This document shows, in pieces, positions 7,293 through 16,682 of a DNA stretch of 64,000 nucleotides (its first letter is position 1; every line of letters begins with the position of its first letter). Location: NCBI GenBank assembly GCA_963846495.1, contig CAWJWP010000019.1, positions 1 through 64,000 of the forward strand. The letters run 5' to 3'. The stretch is from DASYQD01 sp963846495. GTDB taxonomy: Bacteria > Acidobacteriota > Thermoanaerobaculia > Multivoradales > JAIOJS01. The notes under the pieces were generated by a model. That model did no database searches, was not told the origin of the DNA, and worked only from the letters and a program-made list of their open reading frames with translations. The translations under genes were made by a program, and so were the position numbers.

Positions 7293-9483
7293 CGACGCTC
7301 CTCGCCGTCCGCAGCTGGCGGCGCACGACGTCGCGCAGCACCGCCTCGAGGCGTGCCGGGTTGCAGTCGGTCTTGTGCACCAGCGCCTCGATCTTGCCGT
7401 GCAGCCGCTCGCGGTCCTCGCGGTCCATCTCCTTGGCGGTGAGCACGACGATCGGCAGCTGGCGGGTGCGCTCGTCGCCCTTGAGCACCGCCGCCACCTC
7501 GAAGCCGTCCATCCCCTCCATCATCAGGTCGAGCAGCACGACGTCGGGGCGCTCGTTACGCGCCAGCTCGACGCCGTCGCGTCCCGTGTGCGCATGCAGC
7601 AGCCGGTAGCGTTCGGGTAAGCCCGCGGCGACGAGCTCGTGCAGCGCCGGGTCGTCGTCGATGACCAGCACGCGGCCGCCGACCTCGCGCGGCACCAGCG
7701 TCGCCAGCCGTTCGAGCAGGGCGTCGCGATCGACGGGCTTGACGAAGTAGTCGTCGGCGCCCAACGTGAGGCCGAGCTCGCGGTTGTCGAGCACCGAGAT
7801 GATGATGACGGGCACGTGCCGCGTCTCCGGGTCGGCGCGCAATTGGCGCAGCACGCCGAGTCCGTCGATGCCAGGCAGCACGAGATCCAGCGTCACCGCC
7901 GCCGGGCGCACCCCGCGCGCGAGCTTCAGCGCGTCGTCGCCGGTACGCGCGCGAACCGGCACCCAGCCGCCCTGGCCGAGGTGGCGCGCGATCACTTCGT
8001 AGACGGTGGGATCGTCCTCGACCACCAGCACGCGGTCCTCACCGGGAGTCGGAAGCGATTCCTCGCCCTCCGGGAGCGCCGCGTCGCCGCCGTCGCGCTG
8101 CTGCAGCGGCAGGTGCACCGTGAACGTGCTCCCCTGCCCGAGCGCCGACTCGACAGTCACCAGCCCGCCGTGGAGCTCGACGAAGCGCTTGACGAGGGCG
8201 AGCCCGAGCCCGGCGCCCTGGAACTCGCGGCTGGCGCTGCCGTCGGCCTGGCGGAAGGCCTCGAAGATGAGGTCGCGGTCGCGCGGGTCGATGCCGATGC
8301 CGTCGTCGACGATCGCCACCGCGACGCTCGGCCGCCGCAGCGGCGACTCGCTCGCCGCCTCGCGCCGCAGCCGCACCCACACCTCCGACTCCGGATAGGA
8401 GAACTTGATGGCGTTGGCCAGCAGGTGGTAGAGCACCTGCTTCAACCGCGACGGGTCGGCCTCGAGCAGCGGCACGTCGGCCGGCGCGTCGACGCGCACG
8501 CGGATGCCCTTCTTCTCCGCCGTGCTGCGCAGCACCGTGCAGACGCCGTCGACGGCGGCGCGCAGCGGCATCCGCTCGAGCACCAGCTCGGCCTGCCCGG
8601 CCTCGATCTTCGACAGGTCGAGGATGTCGTTGATGATGCCGAGCAGCTGCTCGCCCGCCGAGTTGATGTAGCCGAGGAAGCGGGCCTGCCGCTCGTCGAG
8701 CTGCGGCGCCAGGCGCGTCTGCAGGATGTCCGAGAAGCCGATGATCGAGTTGAGCGGCGTGCGCAGCTCGTGGCTGACGTTGGCGAGGAACTGCGACTTC
8801 AGGCGGTCGGCCTCGCGCAGCCGCAGGTTGGCCTCGCCGAGCTCGCGGGTGCGCTCTTCGAGCGCGTCGGTGAGCCGCGTCAGCTCGTCGATCTTGCGCC
8901 GGCTCTCGTCGCGCATGCCGAGGATCGTCTCGCCCCGGTGCTGCAGCAGGCTGACGCCGCGCAGGAAGAAGAACGTCGCGGCGTAGAGGCTGACCATCAA
9001 GGCGAGGGCGCGCAGCACCGGCTGGCCGGGTGCCGCGAGGTCGCCGGCGTAGCCGAGGGCGAGCAGGTAGCCGGCGGTGCTGGCGACGAAGGTGTAGAAG
9101 ACGGCGAGCTGGCCGCCGACGAAGGCGGCGGCGGAGAGGATCGCCACGTACCACGGCAGCCACGGGCTGTCGTTGCCGCCGGTCTTGGCGACGGTGGCGG
9201 AGATGAAGCCGACGTCGACCAGGATCCAGAGCGGGTTGAAGAGCCGGCCGAACAGCCGCCGGTGGACGCCGAAGCGCACCAGCTGCCAGAACAGCACCGC
9301 GCTCAGCGTGGCGCCGCCGCCGATGCCGAGGATGTACCACCACGACGTCTCGATGAGGCCGAGGACGCGGAAGGTCGACGCCACCGTCGTCGCCATCGCG
9401 AAGACCAGGGCGCGGTTCCGCTGCACCGCGTAGTCGAAGCGGTCCGCGCGCGAGAGCTTGCCGACGCGGGAACCTGCGGTCAT
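7285..9483 (-). CDS. Membrane hybrid histidine kinase with two C-terminal REC domains
   Basis: The protein has 732 residues from the ATG at 9483, which has AGAGG six bases upstream; a GTG 39 bases further up is less likely. About six hydrophobic helices (residues ~25-180) lead to a coiled coil (~195-230). A HisKA box follows with H238 in FLANVSHELRTPLNSI. The HATPase_c domain shows the N box (LLANAIKFSYP), DDGIGID and GAGLGLALVKRF. Two REC domains follow (TLDLVLPGIDG; LLDLMMEGMDG). It lacks an Hpt domain. The obvious targets are the two response regulators directly downstream, which would tie a membrane signal to c-di-GMP breakdown. Confidence 0.93.
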   Translation of the reverse strand: MTAGSRVGKLSRADRFDYAVQRNRALVFAMATTVASTFRVLGLIETSWWYILGIGGGATLSAVLFWQLVRFGVHRRLFGRLFNPLWILVDVGFISATVAKTGGNDSPWLPWYVAILSAAAFVGGQLAVFYTFVASTAGYLLALGYAGDLAAPGQPVLRALALMVSLYAATFFFLRGVSLLQHRGETILGMRDESRRKIDELTRLTDALEERTRELGEANLRLREADRLKSQFLANVSHELRTPLNSIIGFSDILQTRLAPQLDERQARFLGYINSAGEQLLGIINDILDLSKIEAGQAELVLERMPLRAAVDGVCTVLRSTAEKKGIRVRVDAPADVPLLEADPSRLKQVLYHLLANAIKFSYPESEVWVRLRREAASESPLRRPSVAVAIVDDGIGIDPRDRDLIFEAFRQADGSASREFQGAGLGLALVKRFVELHGGLVTVESALGQGSTFTVHLPLQQRDGGDAALPEGEESLPTPGEDRVLVVEDDPTVYEVIARHLGQGGWVPVRARTGDDALKLARGVRPAAVTLDLVLPGIDGLGVLRQLRADPETRHVPVIIISVLDNRELGLTLGADDYFVKPVDRDALLERLATLVPREVGGRVLVIDDDPALHELVAAGLPERYRLLHAHTGRDGVELARNERPDVVLLDLMMEGMDGFEVAAVLKGDERTRQLPIVVLTAKEMDREDRERLHGKIEALVHKTDCNPARLEAVLRDVVRRQLRTARSVDA

Positions 9484-9650
9484 CGCGCCTCTTACGGTCC
9501 GGGTCGGCGGCCAGTGTAACACCCGAGGGCAGGCGGGCCGCGCGACGGCAGCACTCTGCTAGAGGGCGCGGCGTCGGTCCCGAATCACCGGCACGCGCCC
9601 TGCTAACGTTGGCGCGGCGAACGACGCCGCGGGCGAAGGAGGAGGGCGGG

Positions 9651-10673
9651 ATGGCGGAAACGGTGGTGGGCTTGATGGGGCTGGGGAGGATCGGGCGCAA
9701 CCTGGTGCGCATCCTCCACGAGCGCGACGACGTGCGGCTGGGGGCGATCGCCGACCCCGCCGACCACGTGGCGCTCGAGTACTTGCTGCGCTACGACACC
9801 ATCCTGGGGCGCTTCCCCGGCCCGGTGAGCTTGAAGGACGGCCACCTCCACATCGCCGGGCGGCAGATCAAGATGCTCTCGGCGAGCGAGCCCGGCGAGG
9901 TGCCGTGGGGCGAGCTCGGCGTCGACGTGGTCATCGAGGCGACGCGCCGCCACCGCACGCGGCAGGAGCTCGAGCGCCACCTGCAGTCGGGCGCGGAGCG
10001 AGTCATCCTCTGCGCGCCGCCGCTCGACCCGCCCGACCTCACCGTGGTCATGGGCGTCAACGATCATCTGCTCCGCGCCGAGCACCGCATCGTCTCCAAC
10101 GCCTCGGTGACCGCGAATGCGGCGGCGCCGATCCTCGCCATCCTCCACCGCGCCTTCGGCATCGAGCGCGCGTGGCTGTCGGCCGTCCACGCCTACAGCA
10201 GCCAGCTGCGGCTCGCCGACGTGCCGGCCGAGGACATGCGCACCGGCCGCGCCGCCGCCGAGAACATCATCCCGCAGCCCACTCACGTCGCGAGCATGCT
10301 GATGGAGTTGATTCCGGAGCTCCAGGGCCGCGTCAACGCCATGGCGCTCAACGTGCCGGTGCCCAACGGCTCGGTCGCCGACCTCGTCTGCTGGCACGAG
10401 CGGCCGGTCTCGAAGGAGGCGATCAACGAGGTGATGCGCACGGCGGCAGGCGACCCCGACTGGCAGGGCATCGTCGCCTACGAAGACGGGCCGATCGTCT
10501 CCGGCGACATCCGGCTGTCGCCCTACTCCGCCACCTTCGACTCGCTGGCGACGATGACGATCGGCGACAAGCTGTCGAAGACGCTCAGCTGGTTCGACAA
10601 CGGCTGGGGCTACGCCCACCGCGCCGTCGACCTGATCCGCCGCTTCGCCGAGCTCGAGCGGAGGGCCGCGTGA
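9651..10673 (+). CDS. GAPDH-like pseudoenzyme lacking the catalytic cysteine
   Basis: The 340-residue protein is collinear with type I glyceraldehyde-3-phosphate dehydrogenase. The NAD-binding GLGRIGRNLVR is intact and H180 of the catalytic pair is present (VHAYSSQLR). The active-site SNASCTTNC is replaced by SNASVTANA (V153, A157), the TTGAA phosphate-site segment is replaced by QPTHVAS, and the canonical arginine before VPVP is N234. The C-terminal WYDNEWGY has become WFDNGWGY. It should not perform the normal phosphorylating reaction. The start at 9651 has a strong GGAGGAGG upstream. Its stop overlaps the ATG of the intact gapA by one base, so the two may be made together, possibly as mixed tetramers. 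Confidence 0.9.
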   Translation: MAETVVGLMGLGRIGRNLVRILHERDDVRLGAIADPADHVALEYLLRYDTILGRFPGPVSLKDGHLHIAGRQIKMLSASEPGEVPWGELGVDVVIEATRRHRTRQELERHLQSGAERVILCAPPLDPPDLTVVMGVNDHLLRAEHRIVSNASVTANAAAPILAILHRAFGIERAWLSAVHAYSSQLRLADVPAEDMRTGRAAAENIIPQPTHVASMLMELIPELQGRVNAMALNVPVPNGSVADLVCWHERPVSKEAINEVMRTAAGDPDWQGIVAYEDGPIVSGDIRLSPYSATFDSLATMTIGDKLSKTLSWFDNGWGYAHRAVDLIRRFAELERRAA

Positions 10674-11734
10674 TGGCCGGCGCGAGCAACGGCAAGGGGC
10701 GGCAACGGCGGCGGCAACGGCGAAAGAAGATCCGCGTCGGCATCAACGGCTTCGGCCGCATCGGCCGCACCGTCTTCCGCGTCCTCGCCGACCGCGACGA
10801 CGTCGAGGTGGTGCTGATCAACGACCTCTTCCCCAACGACCAGCTCGCCTACCTGCTCAAGTACGACACCGTGATGCGCGTCTTCCCCAAGGACGTCAGC
10901 GCCGACGACGAGAACATGTACGTCGACGGCAAGGCGGTGCGCATGACCGCCGAGAAGGAGCCCGCGAGCATCCCGTGGGGCGAGGCGAAGGTCGACGTCG
11001 TCGTCGAGTCGACCGGCGTCTTCACCTCGCGCGCCAAGCTCGAGAAGCACCTCGAAGGCGGCGCGCCGCGGGTGATCCTCACCGTGCCGCCCAAGGACGA
11101 GATCGACGCCATGCTGGTGATCGGCGTCAACGACGAGGTGCTGAAGCCCGAGCACAAGCTGATCTCCAACGCCTCCTGCACGACGAACTGTCTGGCGCCC
11201 ATCGCCAAGATCCTCGACGAGAGCTTCGGCATCGAGGAAGGCTTCATGACCACGGTGCACGCCTACACCAACGACCAGCGGCTCGCCGACGTGCCGCACA
11301 AGGACCTGCGCCGCAGCCGCGCCGCCGCCGAGAACATCATCCCGACGACGACCGGCGCCGCGCGCGCGGTGGGCAAGGTGCTGCCGAAGCTCAAGGGGAA
11401 GCTCGACGGCCTGGCGATGCGCGTGCCGGTGCCCGACGGCTCGATCGTCGACCTGGTGGCGCGGCTGCGCGAGAAGCCGCAGCGCGACGACGTCAACGCC
11501 GCGGTGCGCGAGGCGGCGGCGGGGCCGCTGCTGCGCATCGTCGAGTACAGCGAGGTGCCTCTGGTGTCGAGCGACGTCATCGGCAACCCGCACTCGTCGA
11601 TCTTCGACGCGCTGTCGACCGATGCGACCGGCGACGGCTGGGTGCGCGTCGTCTCCTGGTACGACAACGAGTGGGGCTACAGCAACCGCGTCGTCGACCT
11701 GATCGACCGCTGGATGGCGCTGGTGGCGAGCTGA
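10673..11734 (+). CDS. gapA: Glyceraldehyde-3-phosphate dehydrogenase, type I
   Basis: The 353-residue protein oxidises glyceraldehyde-3-phosphate to 1,3-bisphosphoglycerate with NAD(P) and phosphate in glycolysis. The expected residues are present: GINGFGRIGR, catalytic C169 in SNASCTTNC, H196 in VHAYTNDQR, TTTGAARAVG, R250 before VPVP, and WYDNEWGYSNRV. It starts inside the stop of the dead paralogue (TGATG). Ahead of the usual N-terminus is a ~19-residue Arg/Lys/Gln-rich extension (MAGASNGKGRQRRRQRRKK); no in-frame ATG, GTG or TTG would remove it. Confidence 0.96.
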   Translation: MAGASNGKGRQRRRQRRKKIRVGINGFGRIGRTVFRVLADRDDVEVVLINDLFPNDQLAYLLKYDTVMRVFPKDVSADDENMYVDGKAVRMTAEKEPASIPWGEAKVDVVVESTGVFTSRAKLEKHLEGGAPRVILTVPPKDEIDAMLVIGVNDEVLKPEHKLISNASCTTNCLAPIAKILDESFGIEEGFMTTVHAYTNDQRLADVPHKDLRRSRAAAENIIPTTTGAARAVGKVLPKLKGKLDGLAMRVPVPDGSIVDLVARLREKPQRDDVNAAVREAAAGPLLRIVEYSEVPLVSSDVIGNPHSSIFDALSTDATGDGWVRVVSWYDNEWGYSNRVVDLIDRWMALVAS

Positions 11735-11739
11735 GGACG

Positions 11740-12339
11740 GTGCGGCTGACGGCGGGACGAGCTCCGAAAGCTGCGGCGCTCGGTGCGAAAGCCGCGGCGC
11801 TCGCGCTCCTGCTCGCCGCGGTGCCGGCCGCCGGCGCGCCGCCGAGCTGCGAGCAGGTCGCCGGCAACCTGGTGCGCAACTGCGGCTTCGCCAAAGGGCT
11901 CGAAGGGTGGACGAAGCAGGCGGTGACGACCCTCGCTTTCGACGCCCGCCGCGGCGTCCCCGCTCCCGGCGCGCTCCGCATGACCAACCAGCCCGCGAGC
12001 GAAGCGGGCGCCGGCACCTGCGTCGCCGTCAGGGGCGGCGCGACCTACGAGCTAGCCGGCTGGCTGCAACGGCTCGACGGCCCCGGCGAATGTCTGGCGC
12101 TGCTCGAAGAGCACGCCACCGCCGACTGCGCCAAGGGCGCCACCGCCTTCCACACCGTGGCCCAGGAGCCGCTCGTCCGCGGCAGCTTCAAGGAAGTGCG
12201 CGGCAGCACGGTGTTGCGTCGCAACACCATCGCGGTGCGCGCCGCCTTCGCCTGCTACGGCGAGACCGACGACGACGTGCAGAGCGTGCTGCTCGACAAC
12301 GTGACCCTGCGCGAGGTCGCGCGGCCGGCGAGCGGCTAG
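11740..12339 (+). CDS. Secreted protein with carbohydrate-binding-module-like fold, unknown role
   Basis: The GTG at 11740, five bases after the gapA stop and preceded by GAGG, gives a 199-residue protein with a signal peptide (KAAALALLLAAVPAAGA). The mature part has the layout of CBM4/9-like or 'NPA' jelly-roll domains: NLVRNCGFAKGLEGWT near the start, a central GGATYELAGWLQ strand, and VLLDNVTLRE at the end. Cysteines are paired in number. It is a hypothetical exported protein that may bind glycans. It converges on pyrD with a 4-base overlap at CTAG. Confidence 0.65.
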   Translation: MRLTAGRAPKAAALGAKAAALALLLAAVPAAGAPPSCEQVAGNLVRNCGFAKGLEGWTKQAVTTLAFDARRGVPAPGALRMTNQPASEAGAGTCVAVRGGATYELAGWLQRLDGPGECLALLEEHATADCAKGATAFHTVAQEPLVRGSFKEVRGSTVLRRNTIAVRAAFACYGETDDDVQSVLLDNVTLREVARPASG

Positions 12340-13421
12340 CTGCCGCCGGCGAGCGCCCGCGCGGCCTCGCGCACGAGTCCCGGCCCGCGGTAGACGAGGC
12401 CGCTGTAGAGCTGCACGAGGTCAGCGCCCGCGTCGCGCTTGCGGCGCGCGTCCTCGCCCGTGAGGACGCCACCGGCGCCGATCACCACCACGCGGCCGCC
12501 GATGCGGCGCGCCACCCGTTCGAGCGCTGCCGTCGAGGCGTCCATCAGCAACGCGCCGGAGAGGCCGCCTGCTTCGCCGGCGTGGCGCGAGCGCGCGCCG
12601 GCGCGCGAGAGGGTCGTGTTGGTGGCGACGATGCCATCGATGCCGGCGTCGAGCGCCGCGTCGACGGCGGCGTCGAGGTCTTCGGCGGCGAGGTCGGGCG
12701 AGAGCTTGACGAGCAGCGGCACGCGGCGACGCACTGCGCCGATCGCCGTAGCGGCCGCACTTGCCGATGATGACTCGTCGCCGCGGCACGTCGCGGCGAG
12801 CTCATCGCGCCGGCGGACCAGCGGCGCGAGCAGCCTGCTTAGCTCCTCAGCAGTTTCCAATCGACGCAACCCGGGCGTGTTGGGAGAGCTGACGTTGATC
12901 GTCAGATAGTCGGCGAGCGGCGCGAACAGCTCGAGCAGAGCGAGGTAGTCGTCGCCCGCGCGCTCCACCGGCGTGTCGCGCTGCTTGCCGATGTTGACGC
13001 CGACGACCACTCCCGCCGGCCGCCGTTGCAGCCGTGCCGCCACCCGTTCGGCGCCCTGGCTGGGGAAGCCGAGGCGGTTGATCACCGACCGCTCCGCGAC
13101 CAACCGGAAGAGTCGCGGCCGCAGGTTGCCCGGTTGCGGTCGCGGCGTTACTGTGCCGATCTCGAGGTGGCCGAAGCCGAGGGCGGCGAGGCCGAACAGT
13201 GCCCGCGCGTCCTTGTCGTAGCCGGCGGCGAGGCCGACGCGGTTCGGGAAGCGCAGGGCGAGCACCTCGACCGCATCCTCGACGCGTGGCAGCAGCCTCA
13301 GTTGCATGGCCTGCAGCGGAGGCACCGCGCCCATCAGCCGCAACGCCGCGATCGACAGCGCGTGCGCGCGCTCGGGCTCGAGCCGGAAGAGCAGCGGGCG
13401 CAGCAGTGGGTAGAGCGGCAC
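12336..13421 (-). CDS. pyrD: Dihydroorotate dehydrogenase (quinone), class 2
   Basis: The 361-residue enzyme oxidises dihydroorotate to orotate in pyrimidine synthesis and passes electrons to membrane quinone. Class 2 features are visible: the N-terminal helical extension (LYPLLRPLLFRLEPERAHALS), GLAAGYDKDA, GTVTPRPQPGN, INRLGFP, NIGK, and NVSSPNTPGLR with the catalytic serine at about S179. An Ala/Ser-rich insertion near residues 209-228 (CRGDESSSASAAAT) is unusual. It is divergent from yjbQ. Confidence 0.95.
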   Translation of the reverse strand: MPLYPLLRPLLFRLEPERAHALSIAALRLMGAVPPLQAMQLRLLPRVEDAVEVLALRFPNRVGLAAGYDKDARALFGLAALGFGHLEIGTVTPRPQPGNLRPRLFRLVAERSVINRLGFPSQGAERVAARLQRRPAGVVVGVNIGKQRDTPVERAGDDYLALLELFAPLADYLTINVSSPNTPGLRRLETAEELSRLLAPLVRRRDELAATCRGDESSSASAAATAIGAVRRRVPLLVKLSPDLAAEDLDAAVDAALDAGIDGIVATNTTLSRAGARSRHAGEAGGLSGALLMDASTAALERVARRIGGRVVVIGAGGVLTGEDARRKRDAGADLVQLYSGLVYRGPGLVREAARALAGGS

Positions 13422-13482
13422 GGGAGGGTGGCGGCGACTCTAGCCCACGCCTACCGAACGTTCGCCGTTAGACTCCGCGGCG

Positions 13483-13890
13483 ATGAACCGCCGCCTCGAG
13501 ATCCACATCGACCGCCCCGGCCTGCACGACATCACGAAGAAGGTGGCCGCCGTCGTCGAGAAGAGCGGCATCGAGGACGGCCTCTGCACGGTGTTCGTGC
13601 AGCACACCTCCGCCGGCGTGATCATCAACGAGGGCGCCGACCCGGGCGTGCGGCGCGACCTCGAGGCGTGGCTGGCGCGGCTGGTGCCGGAAGGCGACGA
13701 CCTCTACACCCACAACGACGAGGGGCCGGACGACATGCCGTCGCACATCCGCGCCATGCTCACCGGCGTGTCGGTGTCGATTCCGATCGTCGACGGCAAG
13801 CTCGCGCTCGGCACCTGGCAGGGGATCTTCCTCTGGGAGCACCGCCGCTTCCGCAGCAAGCGCAAGGTGGTGGTGCACGTCGGGCCGTGA
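13483..13890 (+). CDS. yjbQ: YjbQ/UPF0047 family protein
   Basis: The 135 residues match the UPF0047 family along their full length: HDITKKVAAVVEKSGI, CTVFVQHTSAGVIINE, PDDMPSHIRAMLTG, and LALGTWQGIFLWEHR. The conserved His and Glu residues cluster as in solved structures. Some members show weak thiamine-phosphate-synthase activity, which gives the common product name; the real role is uncertain. It lies 61 bases from the divergent pyrD start. Confidence 0.93.
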   Translation: MNRRLEIHIDRPGLHDITKKVAAVVEKSGIEDGLCTVFVQHTSAGVIINEGADPGVRRDLEAWLARLVPEGDDLYTHNDEGPDDMPSHIRAMLTGVSVSIPIVDGKLALGTWQGIFLWEHRRFRSKRKVVVHVGP

Positions 13891-13951
13891 GACCGGCGCT
13901 TCTCGTCGGCGCCCGCGCGACCGCAACCAATCCGCGCCGTCGGGGCGTGCC

Positions 13952-16669
13952 TTGCGTCTGCGCCGCTGGCTGAAGCGGCTCGTCCTCGCGCTCCTCCTGC
14001 TGGTGGGAGCGTGGCTCGTCGGCGTCAACCTGGCGCTCAACACGCCGCCGCTCGCCGCCGCGCTCGACCGCCGGCCCGACCGCTTTCACGTCGAGTGGAC
14101 CGCCGCCTGGAGCGTGGTGCCCGGCCGCTTCCACGTGCGCGGGCTGCGCCTCGCGACCCGCTCGTCGAATACAGAGTGGACGATCTCCGCCGACCGCGCC
14201 GCGATCGAGCTCGACTTGCGGGCGCTGCGCCGCCGCATCGTGCGCATCCGCACGCTACGCGGCGACGGCGTGCGCTCCGAGCTGCGGCGGCGGCAAGGCG
14301 AGGTGCCGCCGCGGCCGCCGCGCCGGCCGTCGAGCGGCAAGCCGCCGTGGACGTTCGAGCTTGCGCGCATCGAGCTCGAGCACGTGCGCCAGCTCCGCTT
14401 CGCCGGCTTGCGGCTCGTCGGCGACGGCCGCCTCGACGGCGCGCTGCGCATCGTCAGCGGCCGCGAGGTGCGGCTCTCCCCCACCCGCCTGCGCATGGCC
14501 GGCGCGCAGCTGCTGCGCGGCACGCGCGTGTTGGTGAGCGGACTCGACCTCGACGCCGAGGCGACGCTCGGTCCGTACGCGCCGCGGCAGCATCGCGGGC
14601 TCGCCGCTTGGGACTTCGTCGACGCGCGGCTCGCGGCGCGCGGCCGCGTCGACGAGCTGCCGCTGCTCGCCAAGGTGACCGGCCCGCGGCCCGCGACACC
14701 CGGCGCCCTCGTCGCCGAGCTGCGCGTCGCGCGCGGGCGGCTCACGCCGGGCAGCCGGCTGCGGCTCACCGCGCCGAGCGCGACGCCGCGCTCGCGCCTC
14801 ACCCTCACCGCCGCCGTCGAGCCGCATCCGCTGCGGCTGCACTTCGGCCTCGAAGGGAGCGGCTTCGCCGGCGGCCGCGGCCGCGACGGCCGGCCGGTGG
14901 TGCAGATCGAGTCGCTGGCGCTCGACACCGCGACGCCGCAGGTCGCCGTGCGCGAGCTCGTCGAGGCGGTGCGCGCCGGCCGTGAGCGGCGCCCGCTCGG
15001 GCCGCTGCCGCTGGTCGCGGATGCCCGCGCCGCCGGCGTGCGCGTGGACGCGCCGAGCTCGCGCCTCGTGCTGCACGCCAAGCTCGACCGCCTCGACGGC
15101 CGCATCGACCTCGGAGCGCTGCTGGCGCGCGAGGTGGCCGTCGCCGACCTCGCCATCGACGGCGCCGGTCTGCGCTTCGACCTGTTGACCGCGAACGGTA
15201 TGCCGGCGAAGAAGCACGGCGAGCCATGGGCGGTCAGGCTCGACGGCGCGCGGCTCACCGGCATCCGCGAAGTGGCGTTCGGCGACCTGCTGCTCGCCGG
15301 CGCGGCGACCGCCGGCGGCTCGCTGTCGCTCGCCCGCGACGGCACGCTGCACGTGCCGCACGCGCACCTCGCGCTCCCCGCCGGCCGGCTCGACGTCGCC
15401 GGCGAGACCGCCGCTCGCGCGCTCGCCGTCGACCTCGAGGCGCGCGTCGCACCGGTGAAGAGCGGCCCCGGCCGCGCCGGCGAGCTGCTGCGCTCGACCC
15501 ACGGCACCGCGACGCTGCGCGGCGAGATCGCCTCGCTCGGCTTCCTGCGCCCCTACCTGCAGCGCACGCCCTGGCTCGACGTCCGCGGCCAAGGCGGCTT
15601 CACCGCCGACCTCACCCTCGCCGGCGGCCGCTTCGCCGCCGGCTCGCGTCTCCTCGTGCGCGGCGCGCCGGTCTCGGCGACGCTCCTCGCCAGCGAGGCC
15701 ACCGGCCGCGGCACGGTCGAGGTCGTCGTCGAACCGGGTCCGCAACAGCCACGCACGGCGATGCGCGTGCGCTTCGACCGCTTCGGCCTCGCCGACCGCC
15801 GCCGGCCGAAGCAGGCGCCGTACTTGCGCGGCAGCGGATTACAGATCACCGCCATCGCGCCGGCAGCCGTCGACCTCACCAACCCGGTGCAGGACTTCGA
15901 CGCCACCATCGACCTGCCCGACGGCGAGTTGCCCGACCTGCGCGTCTACGATGCGTTGCTGCCCGCCGAGGCGGGCCTCCAGCTCCTCGGCGGCCGTGGC
16001 CGCGCGCGCCTCCACCTGCAGGCGTCCACGGCGACGCGGCGCGCCACCGGCACCGCATCGTTGACGTCCGACGACGCCCGCTTCCGCTTCCAGGACCTCG
16101 AGCTGCGCGGCCGCGTCTCGCTGAAGGCGCCGCTCAAGACCTCCGACTTGACCAGCAACCGCTTCGACCTCGCCGGCGCCAAGCTCGAGCTCGCCGACGT
16201 CGTCTACCGCAGCAGGAGCGGCGAGGTGGAGGGCGGCTCCGGCTGGTGGGCGCGCGCCGACCTGCCGACGTCGTCGCTGGTGTGGAGCGACCCGATGTCG
16301 CTGCGCGGCGAGGGCCGCGTGCTGATGAAGGACTCCGGCCCGCTGCTCGCCCTCTTCGCCCACAAGAGCGTCCTCGTGCGCTGGTTCGAGCAGGCGCTGA
16401 CGGTCGAAGGGGTCGAGGCGCAGGCCCGCTTCCGCCTCGGCGACGACCTCGTCGCCATCGACTCGCTCAACGCCACCGCCGCCACCGCCGACCTCGACCT
16501 GCGCTCGCGCATGCGCTTCTCCAAGGCGCACCGCAGCGGCGACCTCTACCTCCGCTACGGCCGCCTCGCCGCCGGCGTCGAGCTGCGCGACGGCCGCCGC
16601 GATCTCAAGCTGCGCAAGGCGCTCGAGTGGTACGAGACCGCCGCGAGCAGCTGGCAGAGCGCACCTTGA
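13952..16669 (+). CDS. AsmA-like inner-membrane-anchored periplasmic protein
   Basis: The 905-residue protein starts at a TTG, with RLRRWLKRLVLALLLLVGAWLVG forming one N-terminal membrane helix. The rest is repetitive beta structure typical of AsmA/TamB/YhdP-type proteins: alternating short strands, many 'LDGRIDL', 'GGSLSLARDG', 'LDVRGQGGF' segments, and no enzyme motif. Such proteins are thought to bridge the periplasm and move lipids to the outer membrane. The nearest neighbours give no further clue. Confidence 0.75.
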   Translation: MRLRRWLKRLVLALLLLVGAWLVGVNLALNTPPLAAALDRRPDRFHVEWTAAWSVVPGRFHVRGLRLATRSSNTEWTISADRAAIELDLRALRRRIVRIRTLRGDGVRSELRRRQGEVPPRPPRRPSSGKPPWTFELARIELEHVRQLRFAGLRLVGDGRLDGALRIVSGREVRLSPTRLRMAGAQLLRGTRVLVSGLDLDAEATLGPYAPRQHRGLAAWDFVDARLAARGRVDELPLLAKVTGPRPATPGALVAELRVARGRLTPGSRLRLTAPSATPRSRLTLTAAVEPHPLRLHFGLEGSGFAGGRGRDGRPVVQIESLALDTATPQVAVRELVEAVRAGRERRPLGPLPLVADARAAGVRVDAPSSRLVLHAKLDRLDGRIDLGALLAREVAVADLAIDGAGLRFDLLTANGMPAKKHGEPWAVRLDGARLTGIREVAFGDLLLAGAATAGGSLSLARDGTLHVPHAHLALPAGRLDVAGETAARALAVDLEARVAPVKSGPGRAGELLRSTHGTATLRGEIASLGFLRPYLQRTPWLDVRGQGGFTADLTLAGGRFAAGSRLLVRGAPVSATLLASEATGRGTVEVVVEPGPQQPRTAMRVRFDRFGLADRRRPKQAPYLRGSGLQITAIAPAAVDLTNPVQDFDATIDLPDGELPDLRVYDALLPAEAGLQLLGGRGRARLHLQASTATRRATGTASLTSDDARFRFQDLELRGRVSLKAPLKTSDLTSNRFDLAGAKLELADVVYRSRSGEVEGGSGWWARADLPTSSLVWSDPMSLRGEGRVLMKDSGPLLALFAHKSVLVRWFEQALTVEGVEAQARFRLGDDLVAIDSLNATAATADLDLRSRMRFSKAHRSGDLYLRYGRLAAGVELRDGRRDLKLRKALEWYETAASSWQSAP

Positions 16670-16682
16670 TGCGCCTAGTCCA

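Noticed and set aside
5200..9519. Long plus-strand ORFs opposite the HD-GYP and kinase genes (up to 626 residues)
   Set aside because: Antisense frames of high-GC genes stay open by chance; no domains and highly skewed Arg/His/Ala content.
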